Positions 1-9,974 of a DNA stretch of 64,000 nucleotides are shown in pieces. A program made the position numbers and the translations under genes. The notes under the pieces are model-generated. The model made no database searches. It was not told the DNA's origin and saw only the letters and a list, made by a program, of their open reading frames with translations. The first letter of the stretch is position 1. Each line of letters opens with the position of its first letter. The stretch comes from Corynebacterium aquatimens (GTDB taxonomy: Bacteria; Actinomycetota; Actinomycetes; Mycobacteriales; Mycobacteriaceae), in assembly GCF_030408395.1 (NCBI RefSeq), contig NZ_CP046980.1, positions 2,108,001 through 2,172,000 on the forward strand, given 5' to 3'.

Positions 1-11
1 GGGGATGAAAC

Positions 12-1373
12 GTGACTACGTCAACCACGTCTGTGCAGCGCGCGAGCGTGAATGCGATCGCTCGGAGAGCCACGCACAGCGTCGTGCGGGTAACCATTCG
101 CATCAGCGCGGGGGAATTTCAGCGGTGCGTGGATGTCTCGCTTCCGGTGACGTCAACGCTGAGTGAGATACTGCCGGAGATCTCACGGCTGATTCGCTTG
201 CCGGAGATGTCCACGCCGTGGGAATTCACTACAGCCGCTGGCGCGCCGCTGGACCCGCATGTGCCGCTGAAAAACCTGAGGCTTCGTGACGGGCAGGTGC
301 TGGCGTTGCGCCCGCACGAACCCGTTGCCCCGCCGGTTGTCCGGGACGCGGCGGAGGCGCTCATTGCTAACGGTGAAGATGCCGGGCGCCGCACTGGGAT
401 AGAGGCCGCCGGTTCCGTGTGCGGGGCAGTGGCGCTGGGCATTCTCGTGGCGGCGTTGAGCTCACCGCTCATCGGTGCGGGGTTAGCCTCCGCGGTGGCG
501 CTAGTCGTGGCTCTACTTGGGCGCTCACCCGTGGTGTTTGTGGCCGGTGTGCTGGGCGCCGCTGTCGCCACCGGGGCGTGGGTTGGCGGAACGGTGAACT
601 TCTTTAGCAGCACCGATGGCGCCCTCGGTGCCATGACCGCCTGCGCGTTGGGCGCTTTTTTAACGGTCGGCGGCGCAACGGTGGGGCTCGTTGGACCACG
701 CGCGGGCGCCGCGGTGGGTACCGTCACGGTTATCGCGGGCATCGGGGCGCTCGGCGCATGGATGCCGTCGGCGCTGGGGCTGCCTGCCGCGGTGGTTCTC
801 GTTGCCCTCATCGCCATCATGCTCTCACCCGCAGTGGCCACCCGCGGCGCTGGCCTGCAAATCCCGCGGGTACCCACCGCGGGCCAAGACCTCAACATCG
901 CGGATGACTACCAGGACGATGTTGATGATCGCGCGCGTCGCGCTCGCCTGCTTACTGATGGCATCAGCTTGGGCGTCGCACTGTGCTCCATCCCAGCGCT
1001 GATCGGCTGTGGGATAGTTGGGGGCGCCTGGGTGTTCGCATTCGGGGTCTGCGTGGCGGGGTCACTGATTATCCACGCCGCCCGCCACCATGCGCTGCTT
1101 CCCCGTATTGCGCTGTCACTCACCGCTTTCGTGGCCGTGGCCGCCGCCTGCACGGCGGTCGCCCGGATGGAATCACCCCACCCGGCGATCATGGTGATCG
1201 CCATGTTCGTAGCCGTGGCCTGTGCAAGCTCAGCCCTGTGGGCACCGCGCGTTCCCACGCTAGAGCCCACGACACTGGTGTGGCTGGAGCGCGCCGAGGC
1301 CTTCGCCATCATCGCCGTGATTCCCCTGGCCGTCTACCTCACCGGGGCATTCGATGCCGTGCGTAGCCTGTAG
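12..1373 (+). CDS. eccD: Type VII secretion integral membrane protein EccD
   Basis: EccD forms the membrane channel part of the ESX (type VII) core complex with EccB, EccC and EccE. Residues about 23-105 look like the cytoplasmic ubiquitin-like YukD domain; from about residue 130 on the protein is a run of roughly eleven hydrophobic segments, broken by one hydrophilic loop near residues 285-310 (rich in D and R). The length of 453 aa is near the family norm. The start is a GTG with an in-frame TGA just upstream; a later GTG at codon 13 is possible. It overlaps the start of mycP, and eccB lies 6 kb downstream on the other strand. EccC and the Esx substrates are not in this window. Confidence 0.88.
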   Translation: MTTSTTSVQRASVNAIARRATHSVVRVTIRISAGEFQRCVDVSLPVTSTLSEILPEISRLIRLPEMSTPWEFTTAAGAPLDPHVPLKNLRLRDGQVLALRPHEPVAPPVVRDAAEALIANGEDAGRRTGIEAAGSVCGAVALGILVAALSSPLIGAGLASAVALVVALLGRSPVVFVAGVLGAAVATGAWVGGTVNFFSSTDGALGAMTACALGAFLTVGGATVGLVGPRAGAAVGTVTVIAGIGALGAWMPSALGLPAAVVLVALIAIMLSPAVATRGAGLQIPRVPTAGQDLNIADDYQDDVDDRARRARLLTDGISLGVALCSIPALIGCGIVGGAWVFAFGVCVAGSLIIHAARHHALLPRIALSLTAFVAVAAACTAVARMESPHPAIMVIAMFVAVACASSALWAPRVPTLEPTTLVWLERAEAFAIIAVIPLAVYLTGAFDAVRSL

Positions 1374-1398
1374 AAACCAGTCGCCTCATACGCGCGCA

Positions 1399-2583
1399 AT
1401 GGGTTTCACCGTTGCCCTGGTTCTGCTTCTCCTACCGTTTTTGGGCAGCCCGCTGATGATCCCGCAGGCCGCCGCACAGGACACTGCCTGCGCGCAGCCG
1501 GCTCCGGTCGAACCGCCACGCGCACCCGACAGCCTTATCCCGCTGCGCCAGATCGCCACCGGAAAAGGAATGCGCGTCGCCGTCATTGACACCGGCGTGA
1601 GCCGCCACCCAGAGCTGGACCAACTTGCGCCGGGCAAGGATTTTGTCACTCCCGACGAGCCCAATCCACTGTGGGATTGTGACGGCCACGGCACCATCGT
1701 CGCTGGCATCATCGCATCCACCACGCTGGGCGTTGCCCCGGATGCGCAGATTATTTCTATCCGCCAGTCGTCCGCGCACTTCCGCCAGCGCCGCGACGAG
1801 CCGCAGGATGAGGATGCCCCGCTGGCCGCCGGGACCATGGCCACGCTCACCGATGCGATCCATGACGCGGTTGACCACCGCGCCCACGTCATCAACATTT
1901 CTTTGGTCTCCTGCGTGGAACCTGCGCTTGCCGCCCGCGTGGACACCCGCGGCCTTGCGCATGCTTTACGACGGGCGGAGGAATCCGGCGCCCTGGTCAT
2001 CGCTGCTGCTGGCAACGCGACGAGCACCTGCCCACCGGGTTCCACGGTCTACCCGGCGCTCTTCCCCACTGTCGTGGCCGTCGGTGCCCGCGCCGACTCC
2101 TACACGATGGCCGATTATTCCCTGCCCCACCAGCGCATAGTCTCTGCCCCCGGAACTGCACCCGTGGGGTTGTCCTTAACCGGCCAGGGCTGGTCTCACG
2201 GCGTCGCCGGTGCTCACGGCGCCGTCACCCCGTTCACCGGCACCAGCTTCGCCACCCCCGTCGTGTCCGGCACCGCGGCACTGCTGCGCCAGCGCTACCC
2301 CAAAGCCACCCCGGCCCAACTGCGTGAGATCCTCTACGCGTCCGCCGACCCCAATGGCGGCGCAATCGATCCTTTCACCGCGCTCACCCACGTCCCGCCA
2401 TGGGCCGCGGAACGCGTGGACGAACGGCCCCCACTGCGCGTCCGGCCCGTGACCTCGCAACAATCCCCAACACCTCAGCGCAGCATCACCGTCGCTCTTG
2501 GACTAGTTCTAGCGGGCCTGATCTGCCTTGCGGGTTACGGCCTGCGATCGCTCACCACCAGCCCGCGGCAGCGCGAGCCCTAG
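1399..2583 (+). CDS. mycP: Mycosin MycP, membrane-anchored subtilisin-like serine protease of the type VII system
   Basis: A S8-family protease that supports and processes ESX secretion on the outer face of the membrane. From the ATG at 1399 there is a hydrophobic signal peptide (residues 1-26, ending QAAAQ), then the catalytic triad: Asp64 in VIDTG, His97 in DGHGT and Ser283 in GTSFATP. A C-terminal hydrophobic helix (about 358-378) followed by basic residues anchors it. The frame is open upstream to 1354, inside eccD, but the ATG at 1399 gives a proper signal peptide, so I prefer it. Translational coupling to eccD is likely. The two are the only plus-strand type VII genes here. Confidence 0.88.
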   Translation: MGFTVALVLLLLPFLGSPLMIPQAAAQDTACAQPAPVEPPRAPDSLIPLRQIATGKGMRVAVIDTGVSRHPELDQLAPGKDFVTPDEPNPLWDCDGHGTIVAGIIASTTLGVAPDAQIISIRQSSAHFRQRRDEPQDEDAPLAAGTMATLTDAIHDAVDHRAHVINISLVSCVEPALAARVDTRGLAHALRRAEESGALVIAAAGNATSTCPPGSTVYPALFPTVVAVGARADSYTMADYSLPHQRIVSAPGTAPVGLSLTGQGWSHGVAGAHGAVTPFTGTSFATPVVSGTAALLRQRYPKATPAQLREILYASADPNGGAIDPFTALTHVPPWAAERVDERPPLRVRPVTSQQSPTPQRSITVALGLVLAGLICLAGYGLRSLTTSPRQREP

Positions 2584-2602
2584 CTCAAGCCCTAGGCCCA
2601 GC

Positions 2603-4375
2603 CTAGGTCAAGGACTGGGCGTAGCTTTCCAGCTCGTTGTACGCACGGTCAATGACGATCAAGGCTTCTTCCTCAGCCGGGTCCAGCAACGATAGACCCA
2701 TCGCGTGGAGGTTGGAGCGCTTCTCGCGGATCGTGTTGATCAGATCCCACGGCGACGCCTCCGGCGGAAGCCCAAGGCGATCAGCGGGGCGCTCACCGAT
2801 CAAAAGCTGCGTGATCTCATCCTTCATCGGACCAGTACTTCCGGCGTGGACAAGTGACTTCAGCGAGGACATCAACGCAACATCAAGCAGTTCCGGCGCG
2901 GAGTTCAGGTACGAGAACGAGCGACGGATTTCTTGCTGGTACTGCGGGAATTCAAACGCGAGGCGACCAATATCGCGCAGCACCGATGCGGAGCGGTGCA
3001 ACACGGCGAAGCGCGCAATGTCGGTGGAAATGAAGCGCTGGAGCTCAATCACCCCGGACCGCTCCAGCAGCCAATCAGTCAGCGCCGCAGCGCCCTCGGC
3101 AGCGTGCTCACGGCCCCGGAAAAGCCCGTATTCACCCACTGTGTCCACCAGGTAGCCCACTTGCATAGCCGCATCCTCATCCGGGCCGAGGACAGCCTCG
3201 AGGATTTCTACGTCCGATTTCTCGGCTTGGATAGCCAGTTGGCGGGCAAAGTTCTCCGTGATCGTGCCGGTCCGCGCAGTCTGCGCCAAAAGACCAGCCA
3301 CGGGGTAGACCTTATCGATGTAGCCGTGGAGGCGCTTCTGCAGCACGCCCGCGTGTTCACGCGCCGCCTCAATCGGGTCTACCTCACCCAACGGGCCATC
3401 CTCGAAGGAATCCGCGCGGGACAACAAACCCAGGGTGTTCAGTGACGTGAATCCCAACTGGCTGATGAACTGAACTTCATCTTCGCGCGGGACAGCATCG
3501 AATAGGAACAGCGCCGCATCCGCGTCCACCGAGGCCTGGCGAGTTTGCTCATACCCTTCCAGCAGAGCCGAGCGCGTCGCCGCCTCATTCGCCGACGTCA
3601 GCGTGGCCAAACCCGGGGTATCAATGAGCGAGTAATCCTTGATCGCCGCGATCGGCATCCAGCGGTTCACATACGCGATTTCAACTGCCGGCACCGGCAG
3701 GTTCGTGACCTCACCCCGGCGCGTGGTAATCGGGATCCTGCGGCCGTCTTTAAGCACAGCTTCAGCGCGATCAGGCGCGCCGTACTGATACACGGTGACC
3801 ACATTCGTCGCTTCAAGCGCAGCGGTCTCCGCGACGGGGGCACCCACGAAAGCGTTCAGAAGCGTGGATTTACCAGACTTAATACGGCCAACGATCACGA
3901 TGCGCGGCTGCGCATCAAGGCGCGCACGCAGCTCGTCTGCTCGCGCTCGAAGCTCCGGCGACAGCATCGCCAACGGCGCCAAGCCACGCAGCACCGCATC
4001 AATAATGCGCCCGCGGCGCACCTGAGTCATGCTCGGCTCGTGCTGCGGCTGCTGCGGTTGCTGCGGTTGCTCGCGCTCTCGGTGCGGGGGCTGCTGCGGC
4101 TGCGGTGGTGCCTGCGGCGGCTGGCCATACGGCGGTTGGGTATTCGGGGACGGCTGGTGCGCTGGCTGCTGCGGGTAGGGCTGCTGCTGGGCCGGCTGCT
4201 GAACTGGCTGCTGGGGGTGTCGCGGGGGTTGACCGTACGGTGGTTGCGTGTTCGGGTACGGCTGCTGCGGGCGCGGTGAATTACCCGGCGTGCGTGGGGG
4301 TTGCTGCGCAGGGTACGGCCCGGTGTGATGCCCCGGCGCGGGCCGCCGCCCAGGGTTGTTCCATGGAAAAGACAT
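2603..4375 (-). CDS. Dynamin-family GTPase (IniC/IniA-like) with Pro/Gln-rich N-terminus
   Basis: Residues 1-115 are low-complexity Pro/Gln/His with the segment PNTQPPYGQPP present twice, likely disordered. The GTPase follows: P-loop GRIKSGKS at 163-170, a threonine-rich switch region (ALEATNVV), DTPG as the G3 motif and SRAD where G4 (NKxD) is expected. The rest is helical, as in bacterial dynamin-like proteins that remodel or repair membranes; the P-loop neighbourhood resembles mycobacterial IniA/IniC. It is divergent from the Hsp70 gene, sharing a 164-bp gap, and sits between mycP and eccB, so a role with the cell envelope or the secretion system is plausible but inferred. M116 is an alternative start that would drop the Pro-rich tail. 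Confidence 0.75.
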   Translation of the reverse strand: MSFPWNNPGRRPAPGHHTGPYPAQQPPRTPGNSPRPQQPYPNTQPPYGQPPRHPQQPVQQPAQQQPYPQQPAHQPSPNTQPPYGQPPQAPPQPQQPPHREREQPQQPQQPQHEPSMTQVRRGRIIDAVLRGLAPLAMLSPELRARADELRARLDAQPRIVIVGRIKSGKSTLLNAFVGAPVAETAALEATNVVTVYQYGAPDRAEAVLKDGRRIPITTRRGEVTNLPVPAVEIAYVNRWMPIAAIKDYSLIDTPGLATLTSANEAATRSALLEGYEQTRQASVDADAALFLFDAVPREDEVQFISQLGFTSLNTLGLLSRADSFEDGPLGEVDPIEAAREHAGVLQKRLHGYIDKVYPVAGLLAQTARTGTITENFARQLAIQAEKSDVEILEAVLGPDEDAAMQVGYLVDTVGEYGLFRGREHAAEGAAALTDWLLERSGVIELQRFISTDIARFAVLHRSASVLRDIGRLAFEFPQYQQEIRRSFSYLNSAPELLDVALMSSLKSLVHAGSTGPMKDEITQLLIGERPADRLGLPPEASPWDLINTIREKRSNLHAMGLSLLDPAEEEALIVIDRAYNELESYAQSLT

Positions 4376-4539
4376 AGCTGGTCTACATATTACCCAGGCC
4401 GCGGGAGGGCACGGTGAGTTCGGCTTTATTGAGCCTTAACTTAGCCTGGTAAAAGTGTTAAACTTCCGGTGTTTTCAGCAGGTACATTCTTGTATCAGGC
4501 TTGTTTCAGGGAGCGTAAAAAGAAAGCGGTAGAAAGTTC

Positions 4540-6414
4540 ATGACCCAATCTTTTTGGATTCTGGCCATTGACTTTGGCACGTCGAATACGGCGGCGGCTC
4601 ACACGAACCCACTCCACGGACATGTCGAAGCAATCAACTTGTCCGCGGACTACCGCACCATGCCGTCGAGCGTCTACGTCACCAGCCCGGACAATATCGC
4701 CACCGGCAATCGCGCGCTCGAGCTCGCCGAAGAAGACCCTTCTGGTTTCATCCCCTCTCCCAAGCGTCTGGTTCCCCGGCACACGATCCACATCAAGAAC
4801 CACGACATCCCGGCATCCCATGCTGTTGCGGCGGTGCTGCATTCCGTCATCGCCACCGCTGCGAAACTCCACGACAACACCGCTCCTTCGCGCGTGATCC
4901 TCACACACCCCGAGGCGTGGTCTGACCGTGAGATCGCCGTGCTCACGGATGCCGCGCGGATCGCCGGAGTAGCGCAAGGCACGGTCACGACGTTGTCCGA
5001 ACCGAAAGCCGCGGCGCACTACTACTCCCAGAACAACCACCTCACCCCTGGCGATACCCTCGCGATCTTCGATATCGGCGGCGGCACGCTGGACGTGGCG
5101 GTCCTTACCGCCCAGCCGGACGGGTCCTTCACCGTCACGGCGGCTGACGGTGACAACAGCATTGGTGGCAAGACCTTCGATGCCATGTTGCGTCGCTGGG
5201 TGGAAGAACAGCTTGAATCCGATAACCCTGATCTGGCCGAGTACTTTTCTTCCACAGCCACGCACTCTGAACACCAGGAACTCGACTACAGCATCCGCCG
5301 CGCGAAGGAGGCTCTCTCCGATTCCTCCACCGCCACCATCACCGCCCGCGCCGGCGGCATGAGCGAGCGCCTTCTAATCACCCGCGAGGAATTCGAAGGC
5401 CTCATCGCACCTGCAGTCGACCGGGCAGTCGCGCTGACCGCAGAAACCCTGCGTCGTGCGAAGATCACCAGCCCCCATCAGATCACGCACCTCTACCTCA
5501 CCGGTGGTTCCTCCCGCGTCCCCATCCTGCAGGAGCGCCTCAAAGATCTGGGACGGGTAGGCACCTTAGATGACCCGAAGACCGTTGTTTCCCAGGGCGC
5601 CGTCGTCCACGCGAAGCGCGCCCCGAGCACGCACACACCGGCCACACAATCACACCCCGTTCAACCGGAACAGGTGCGCTCACAACAGGCGCACTCGCAA
5701 CAGGTGCACTCGCAACACGTGCAACCGCAAAGCAAGCAGGTGACGCGCGAGCAACGGTCGTCGATAAGCACGAGCGCGAAAAAGAACCGCACGAGCATCA
5801 TCGCGGCGGGCTCGATCGTGGCGCTGGTGGTCGTTGGCGGCCTCGCGTGGGGAATCATGAGCGGCGGATCGACAACCACGAGCTCGACCTCAACAACAGC
5901 GAGCCCCACCGCCGTGAACACTGTGGACGCCGCGGAACAGTGGGACCGTCTCGACCCGCAGAAGCAGGCGACCGTGACCGATGAAGAAGTGCAGCGCGTC
6001 AAGGATTCCGTGCCAGGGGCGGCGCTCGAAGGGCTTGAGAGCTGCGCCTTCGACACGGTCGAGGATCGCCCCGACGTGTTCGGCGCGTGGTGCCATTTTG
6101 ACCCCAATGGGCGCGACCGCAGCTTGGTAAAAAGCGGCCTGAAGCCTGAAGACGACATCCAGTTCCTGTTTGAACTCGACTATGACATCGACGGCTCCCA
6201 CCAGGGATACGAGTCAGCGAACCCACAGGTTGCTGCGCTCAGCGAACTTCGCGTGAGCAAGGACGGCACCCGCAAGGCGTTCGCGGTGGAGGATGAAAAC
6301 GGGACCTTCCTCAACTACCAGGATTCCACCAACGGAATGACGATCGGCTCGAACTCCTTCAAGGACATCGACAGCGCCCTGGCGTGGGCGGAAAACATCG
6401 GGCTGCTGGATTAG
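4540..6414 (+). CDS. Hsp70-family protein with C-terminal membrane anchor and extracytoplasmic domain
   Basis: The actin-like ATPase fold is visible in residues 1-370: phosphate-1 motif AIDFGTSNTAA, phosphate-2 motif IFDIGGGTLDVAV and the adenosine motif LYLTGGSSRVP. The usual DnaK substrate-binding domain is absent. Instead there is a Gln/His-rich linker (about 370-400, QQ-VHSQ type repeats), one transmembrane helix (about 422-444), a Ser/Thr-rich stretch and a roughly 165-residue outer domain. The design is that of a membrane sensor or assembly factor rather than a general chaperone. It is divergent from the IniC-like GTPase. The linker carries one copy of the GCTTATCGAC motif (5760-5769, reverse). 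Substrate unknown. Confidence 0.8.
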   Translation: MTQSFWILAIDFGTSNTAAAHTNPLHGHVEAINLSADYRTMPSSVYVTSPDNIATGNRALELAEEDPSGFIPSPKRLVPRHTIHIKNHDIPASHAVAAVLHSVIATAAKLHDNTAPSRVILTHPEAWSDREIAVLTDAARIAGVAQGTVTTLSEPKAAAHYYSQNNHLTPGDTLAIFDIGGGTLDVAVLTAQPDGSFTVTAADGDNSIGGKTFDAMLRRWVEEQLESDNPDLAEYFSSTATHSEHQELDYSIRRAKEALSDSSTATITARAGGMSERLLITREEFEGLIAPAVDRAVALTAETLRRAKITSPHQITHLYLTGGSSRVPILQERLKDLGRVGTLDDPKTVVSQGAVVHAKRAPSTHTPATQSHPVQPEQVRSQQAHSQQVHSQHVQPQSKQVTREQRSSISTSAKKNRTSIIAAGSIVALVVVGGLAWGIMSGGSTTTSSTSTTASPTAVNTVDAAEQWDRLDPQKQATVTDEEVQRVKDSVPGAALEGLESCAFDTVEDRPDVFGAWCHFDPNGRDRSLVKSGLKPEDDIQFLFELDYDIDGSHQGYESANPQVAALSELRVSKDGTRKAFAVEDENGTFLNYQDSTNGMTIGSNSFKDIDSALAWAENIGLLD

Positions 6415-6441
6415 GGGACCGCTCATCCCCTCACCCGCTGA

Positions 6442-7704
6442 TCACAGTACCGCCGTCAGCGCTACCTCACGCGTGAGGTCGGGGCCTGCCGGCAGCAGCG
6501 CCAAAATCGCCCACGGGACTTTTTCAACGTGCGCGGCGCCGACCGTTTCCAAGGCGGCACGGTCATCCACTTTGTGGCGCACGCCGGTAGCGGATACCAC
6601 CTGGTAGCCGTAGCCGGTATCCGCGCCGACGGAGCCCGCGGCAAGTCCCACGAAATAATCCGCGGGCGCGTCACCCGGAAGTTTCATCGCGCCGCCCGTC
6701 GTCGCTTCGGGTCGCAGCCGCGAGGAAGCGCCGCTTTCCGACGCGCACACCGCCGTTGACTTCGGATCGATCCACTGGGGCCGCGTCGCTGGAAGGTCGA
6801 TCTGCATCGGCGGCTGGGCGTCGGGGTAGGAGGCGAGCTGGTCCCGTAAAATGCGGGTGACCTTCGCCCCGGCGGCGGTGAGGATTTCCCTTTGTGTCTC
6901 CGTGACCGGCTGGATCCCGCCGTTGGGTGCTATCGCCCAGGCTTGATCGCCCGTGTCGAGGAGCTCTGGCAGTGGGACCGGCACTGTGAGCGGCGGTGCT
7001 TCGGTGAAGGTGTTGAGCAATTCTTTGCGCATAGGTAACCGCGGCGTGGTCGAATCAATGCCCAAGCCGCGGCGTATCACGCGCCCTTCGGGCGTTGATG
7101 CCGGTGGGAGCGAAGCGCGCCCCGCGCTGGTGAGGACCCACTGGGTGGTCGTCTCCCCCTCACCGACCTCCACGAGAACACCTTCGGCGTTGTCGAATTG
7201 GCGTGGGGCGTGTCCAGCGACGACCGTTGTCCTGCCCGCGTACACGCAGGCTGACCAGCTCATGTCCTCCGAGTCGCCGGCGGCGAACATACTCGGGGCG
7301 CTGGCGATGCCCAGGGGTGCACCACGCTGCATGGCCACGAGCCGCTCATCCCCCACCCGCTGCGGGTTATCCGGCCCACCCACGATGAGGCGGGCCGACG
7401 TCAAGTTGGTCACCGGGTGAATAACCTCTCCTACGCGGACGTAGAGCGAGCCGTCACTAGCCCGCAAGATGCCCGCTGAACCTGGGTCCGGATTGGGCCG
7501 CAGCCACGCGAACAAACCACAGCCACCGGCGATGAGCACCACGGCCACCAGGCCAAAGATCGCCGCGCGACGCCGCGCCGCCAGCGGATCATGAATCATG
7601 CGGATGTCGCCATAGATCAGCCCATGCTCCACCCTCCGCCGCATGAACCTGTGGCCGGACACCTGTGTGCGCGTTGTTGGCAAAAGGCGCTGCGAATCAG
7701 CCAT
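6442..7704 (-). CDS. eccB: Type VII secretion protein EccB
   Basis: EccB is a single-pass component of the ESX core complex with a large periplasmic domain. The ATG at 7704 gives the family N-terminus (MADSQRLLPTTRTQVSGHRF followed by a run of arginines); the frame extends 18 codons further up but without family-like sequence. A cytoplasmic head of about 50 residues is followed by one transmembrane helix (about 50-70) and the repeat-type periplasmic region containing the paired cysteines expected of EccB. Total 420 aa, slightly shorter than mycobacterial EccB. It is the third minus-strand gene after truA and the membrane protein and may share their transcript. Confidence 0.88.
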   Translation of the reverse strand: MADSQRLLPTTRTQVSGHRFMRRRVEHGLIYGDIRMIHDPLAARRRAAIFGLVAVVLIAGGCGLFAWLRPNPDPGSAGILRASDGSLYVRVGEVIHPVTNLTSARLIVGGPDNPQRVGDERLVAMQRGAPLGIASAPSMFAAGDSEDMSWSACVYAGRTTVVAGHAPRQFDNAEGVLVEVGEGETTTQWVLTSAGRASLPPASTPEGRVIRRGLGIDSTTPRLPMRKELLNTFTEAPPLTVPVPLPELLDTGDQAWAIAPNGGIQPVTETQREILTAAGAKVTRILRDQLASYPDAQPPMQIDLPATRPQWIDPKSTAVCASESGASSRLRPEATTGGAMKLPGDAPADYFVGLAAGSVGADTGYGYQVVSATGVRHKVDDRAALETVGAAHVEKVPWAILALLPAGPDLTREVALTAVL

Positions 7705-7791
7705 GGATACCCCCCGGTTTTCCCTTTTTACATTCCCCGAATCTCCCCTGACGCGCACCGGTACCGGTAGTGCACGCGGGATTGTTTCAGC

Positions 7792-9966
7792 TTAACGCAG
7801 TTGGACCATCCCCGCAGGTGGTGTCGTGGGCTCAAGCGTTGGGATCGGTGCGGAACCGTGAGCTTGGGCATCCCGCTGCATTTCGCGCAACTCTTCCTCG
7901 CTGAACTGGCTGTTTACGGCAAAGACCACCACGGACTCGTTGTGATACACCGGTGTTGCGCCCTCGGCTCCCCAAAGGGCCTTGCCCACGTACCAGTTGG
8001 GATACTGGGTGAACCAGAACGGGTGCCCGGAGCCGATGAGGAACTTTATATTTTGGTCCTTCGCGGCTTGATCCACCGGGTTCGGGGTGTATTTGGCCCC
8101 GACGCGCCCCGCGCCAAGAAGATCACCGTGGTTGACCACCACGGACGTATCCGTTCCGATCCCTCCACCGGGAGCGCCGAAATGGCGCGCGGCCGTGGGT
8201 ACGCCAGCATAGGCATAAAGCCAGGAGTATCCGTCAGCGGGATCACCTACTGTCCAGCCTTCATAGGCCTCCGGGCGGGAGGCCAGCCAGTCGAAGGCCT
8301 CGCGGGTGTCATCGCCTACCATCCGATCGTCGTCACGCGATGCTGCAAACGCTTTCTTAGCGCCGACGTCTGAGGTGTCTGTCACCCAATCGTGGACGCC
8401 CGTGGCTACGTACACCGCGACGGCGATTGCCGCGATCGCGGTGGTCCAGCGCCACGCGGGGGTGTCGTAGCGGGCGGCGAGTGGCGCCAACGTAGCCAGC
8501 CGGATCAACGCCGCGATAGCCACCGCCGCGCATGCCACGACCATCAGTGCCACGGGGATCACCAGACGGTGCGCAGTCGAATAGTGCAAGTTAGCGATCG
8601 CGGCAACGAACTGGCCCCACGCGCCCCACTGCTCTTTCGCCAGGATCGACGGGGCGAGCGCGCCAACGACAGTCGACAGCGAAATGAAATAAAACAGTCC
8701 CGCCCAGACCTGGCCGCGCCAGACGAGCGCCGCGAGAAGACCGAACGCGCCCAGGCACAGCAGAATCGTGGGATCAAACTCCGCGAAAAACTCGCCTGTA
8801 TGGCGGGTCTCCATCATCAACGCCAGCTGCCAGGCTTCCTCCGGCTCGAATCGCTCGAGCGATTCCCACTGCTGGACCTCACTGGCTTGCTCTGAACCCG
8901 CCAGCACCTGCGGCAGGAACAGCAACGAGCCGACCACCGCGGGCCCAGCAATAAGCACCGTGTCCTTCCACCGGGACACATCCGGTTTGATCAGCGTGTT
9001 ATTGAGCCAGTACAACGGCACGATGAGGAGCAACACCGTGACGGCCGAAGGGTGCGCGCACAGCACACCGATAAACCCGAACGTCAGGGGAAACGCAAGC
9101 GCCGGATCCCGTGGCGCGGCGGCAAACATCGCCGCAACCATAAACGCCATGGCCACCGCCACGATGTACGGTCGGACCCCGACGTAGTCCGACACCCACA
9201 GCACAACCGGCAACGCATACACCGCGATAGGTGCAAGCCCCGACGCAATCCACGCCGTCCAGCCCTTACCCCGCAAGATCAACCAGGCAAGCGCCGCGGC
9301 GGCCGCCGGGACCAACAGCCCCGGCAGAACTATCGACGCCAGATTCAACGCCGGAATCGGCTCCAACCCCGCAGCCTGAGCAAACAACGCCGTTACCGCG
9401 TGAAACGCCGAAGGATAAAACAACGCCGTATGCGACTCCGGGCTTTGAAGCTCCCCCATCCGCGTGGACGACGCCACCCCCGTCTCCATCACGAACCGGA
9501 CGGCATTAGCGTGCCACTGCACATCCCAGCCCTGCACGATGTTGTCCCACTTATACGGTTGGTCCTCCTGGAAACCCATCATGCGGCTAATACACAGCCA
9601 CGCACCCGTGGCCACTCCCGCGCCGGGCAGCACCCACCAAGGGTGGACACTACCGCCGTGTCGCCAATGCTCCCGTGGGAATAGCGCTTGGGGCCAGGAT
9701 GAGGAGTTTTTGGCCCGTCGTCGATAAGCAAACGCGTAACGCCACGCCGCGGCGAGCAGAAGGAAAAAGACCAGCGTGATGGAGAAACTCAGCCAGGTAA
9801 ACCGCACCCCGACGACGCCCAGCAGCCACGCGGACAACCCTACGAGACCAAACGTTGTGGGTACCGCGGCAGCGAACGACGCCGGCGCGCGCACACCCGC
9901 TACCAGCGCCAACACCAAGCCGGGAAGAGCAAAAACGGCCAACGCCGTCCACACGGCTGAATCCAT
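7792..9966 (-). CDS. Polytopic membrane protein of DUF6541 type (GT-C-like)
   Basis: 724 aa with about a dozen transmembrane segments in the first 530 residues and a soluble C-terminal part (about 550-724). The layout and the conserved soluble piece (DGYSWLYAYAG, FGAPGGG) match the actinobacterial DUF6541 family, which looks like a GT-C glycosyltransferase fold, although no enzymatic motif can be proven here. It starts 8 nt after the truA stop and precedes eccB, so co-transcription is likely. A role in cell-wall glycan assembly is an inference from fold and lineage. One GCTTATCGAC copy lies at 9720-9729. Confidence 0.65.
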   Translation of the reverse strand: MDSAVWTALAVFALPGLVLALVAGVRAPASFAAAVPTTFGLVGLSAWLLGVVGVRFTWLSFSITLVFFLLLAAAWRYAFAYRRRAKNSSSWPQALFPREHWRHGGSVHPWWVLPGAGVATGAWLCISRMMGFQEDQPYKWDNIVQGWDVQWHANAVRFVMETGVASSTRMGELQSPESHTALFYPSAFHAVTALFAQAAGLEPIPALNLASIVLPGLLVPAAAAALAWLILRGKGWTAWIASGLAPIAVYALPVVLWVSDYVGVRPYIVAVAMAFMVAAMFAAAPRDPALAFPLTFGFIGVLCAHPSAVTVLLLIVPLYWLNNTLIKPDVSRWKDTVLIAGPAVVGSLLFLPQVLAGSEQASEVQQWESLERFEPEEAWQLALMMETRHTGEFFAEFDPTILLCLGAFGLLAALVWRGQVWAGLFYFISLSTVVGALAPSILAKEQWGAWGQFVAAIANLHYSTAHRLVIPVALMVVACAAVAIAALIRLATLAPLAARYDTPAWRWTTAIAAIAVAVYVATGVHDWVTDTSDVGAKKAFAASRDDDRMVGDDTREAFDWLASRPEAYEGWTVGDPADGYSWLYAYAGVPTAARHFGAPGGGIGTDTSVVVNHGDLLGAGRVGAKYTPNPVDQAAKDQNIKFLIGSGHPFWFTQYPNWYVGKALWGAEGATPVYHNESVVVFAVNSQFSEEELREMQRDAQAHGSAPIPTLEPTTPPAGMVQLR

Positions 9967-9974
9967 GTGCCCTC

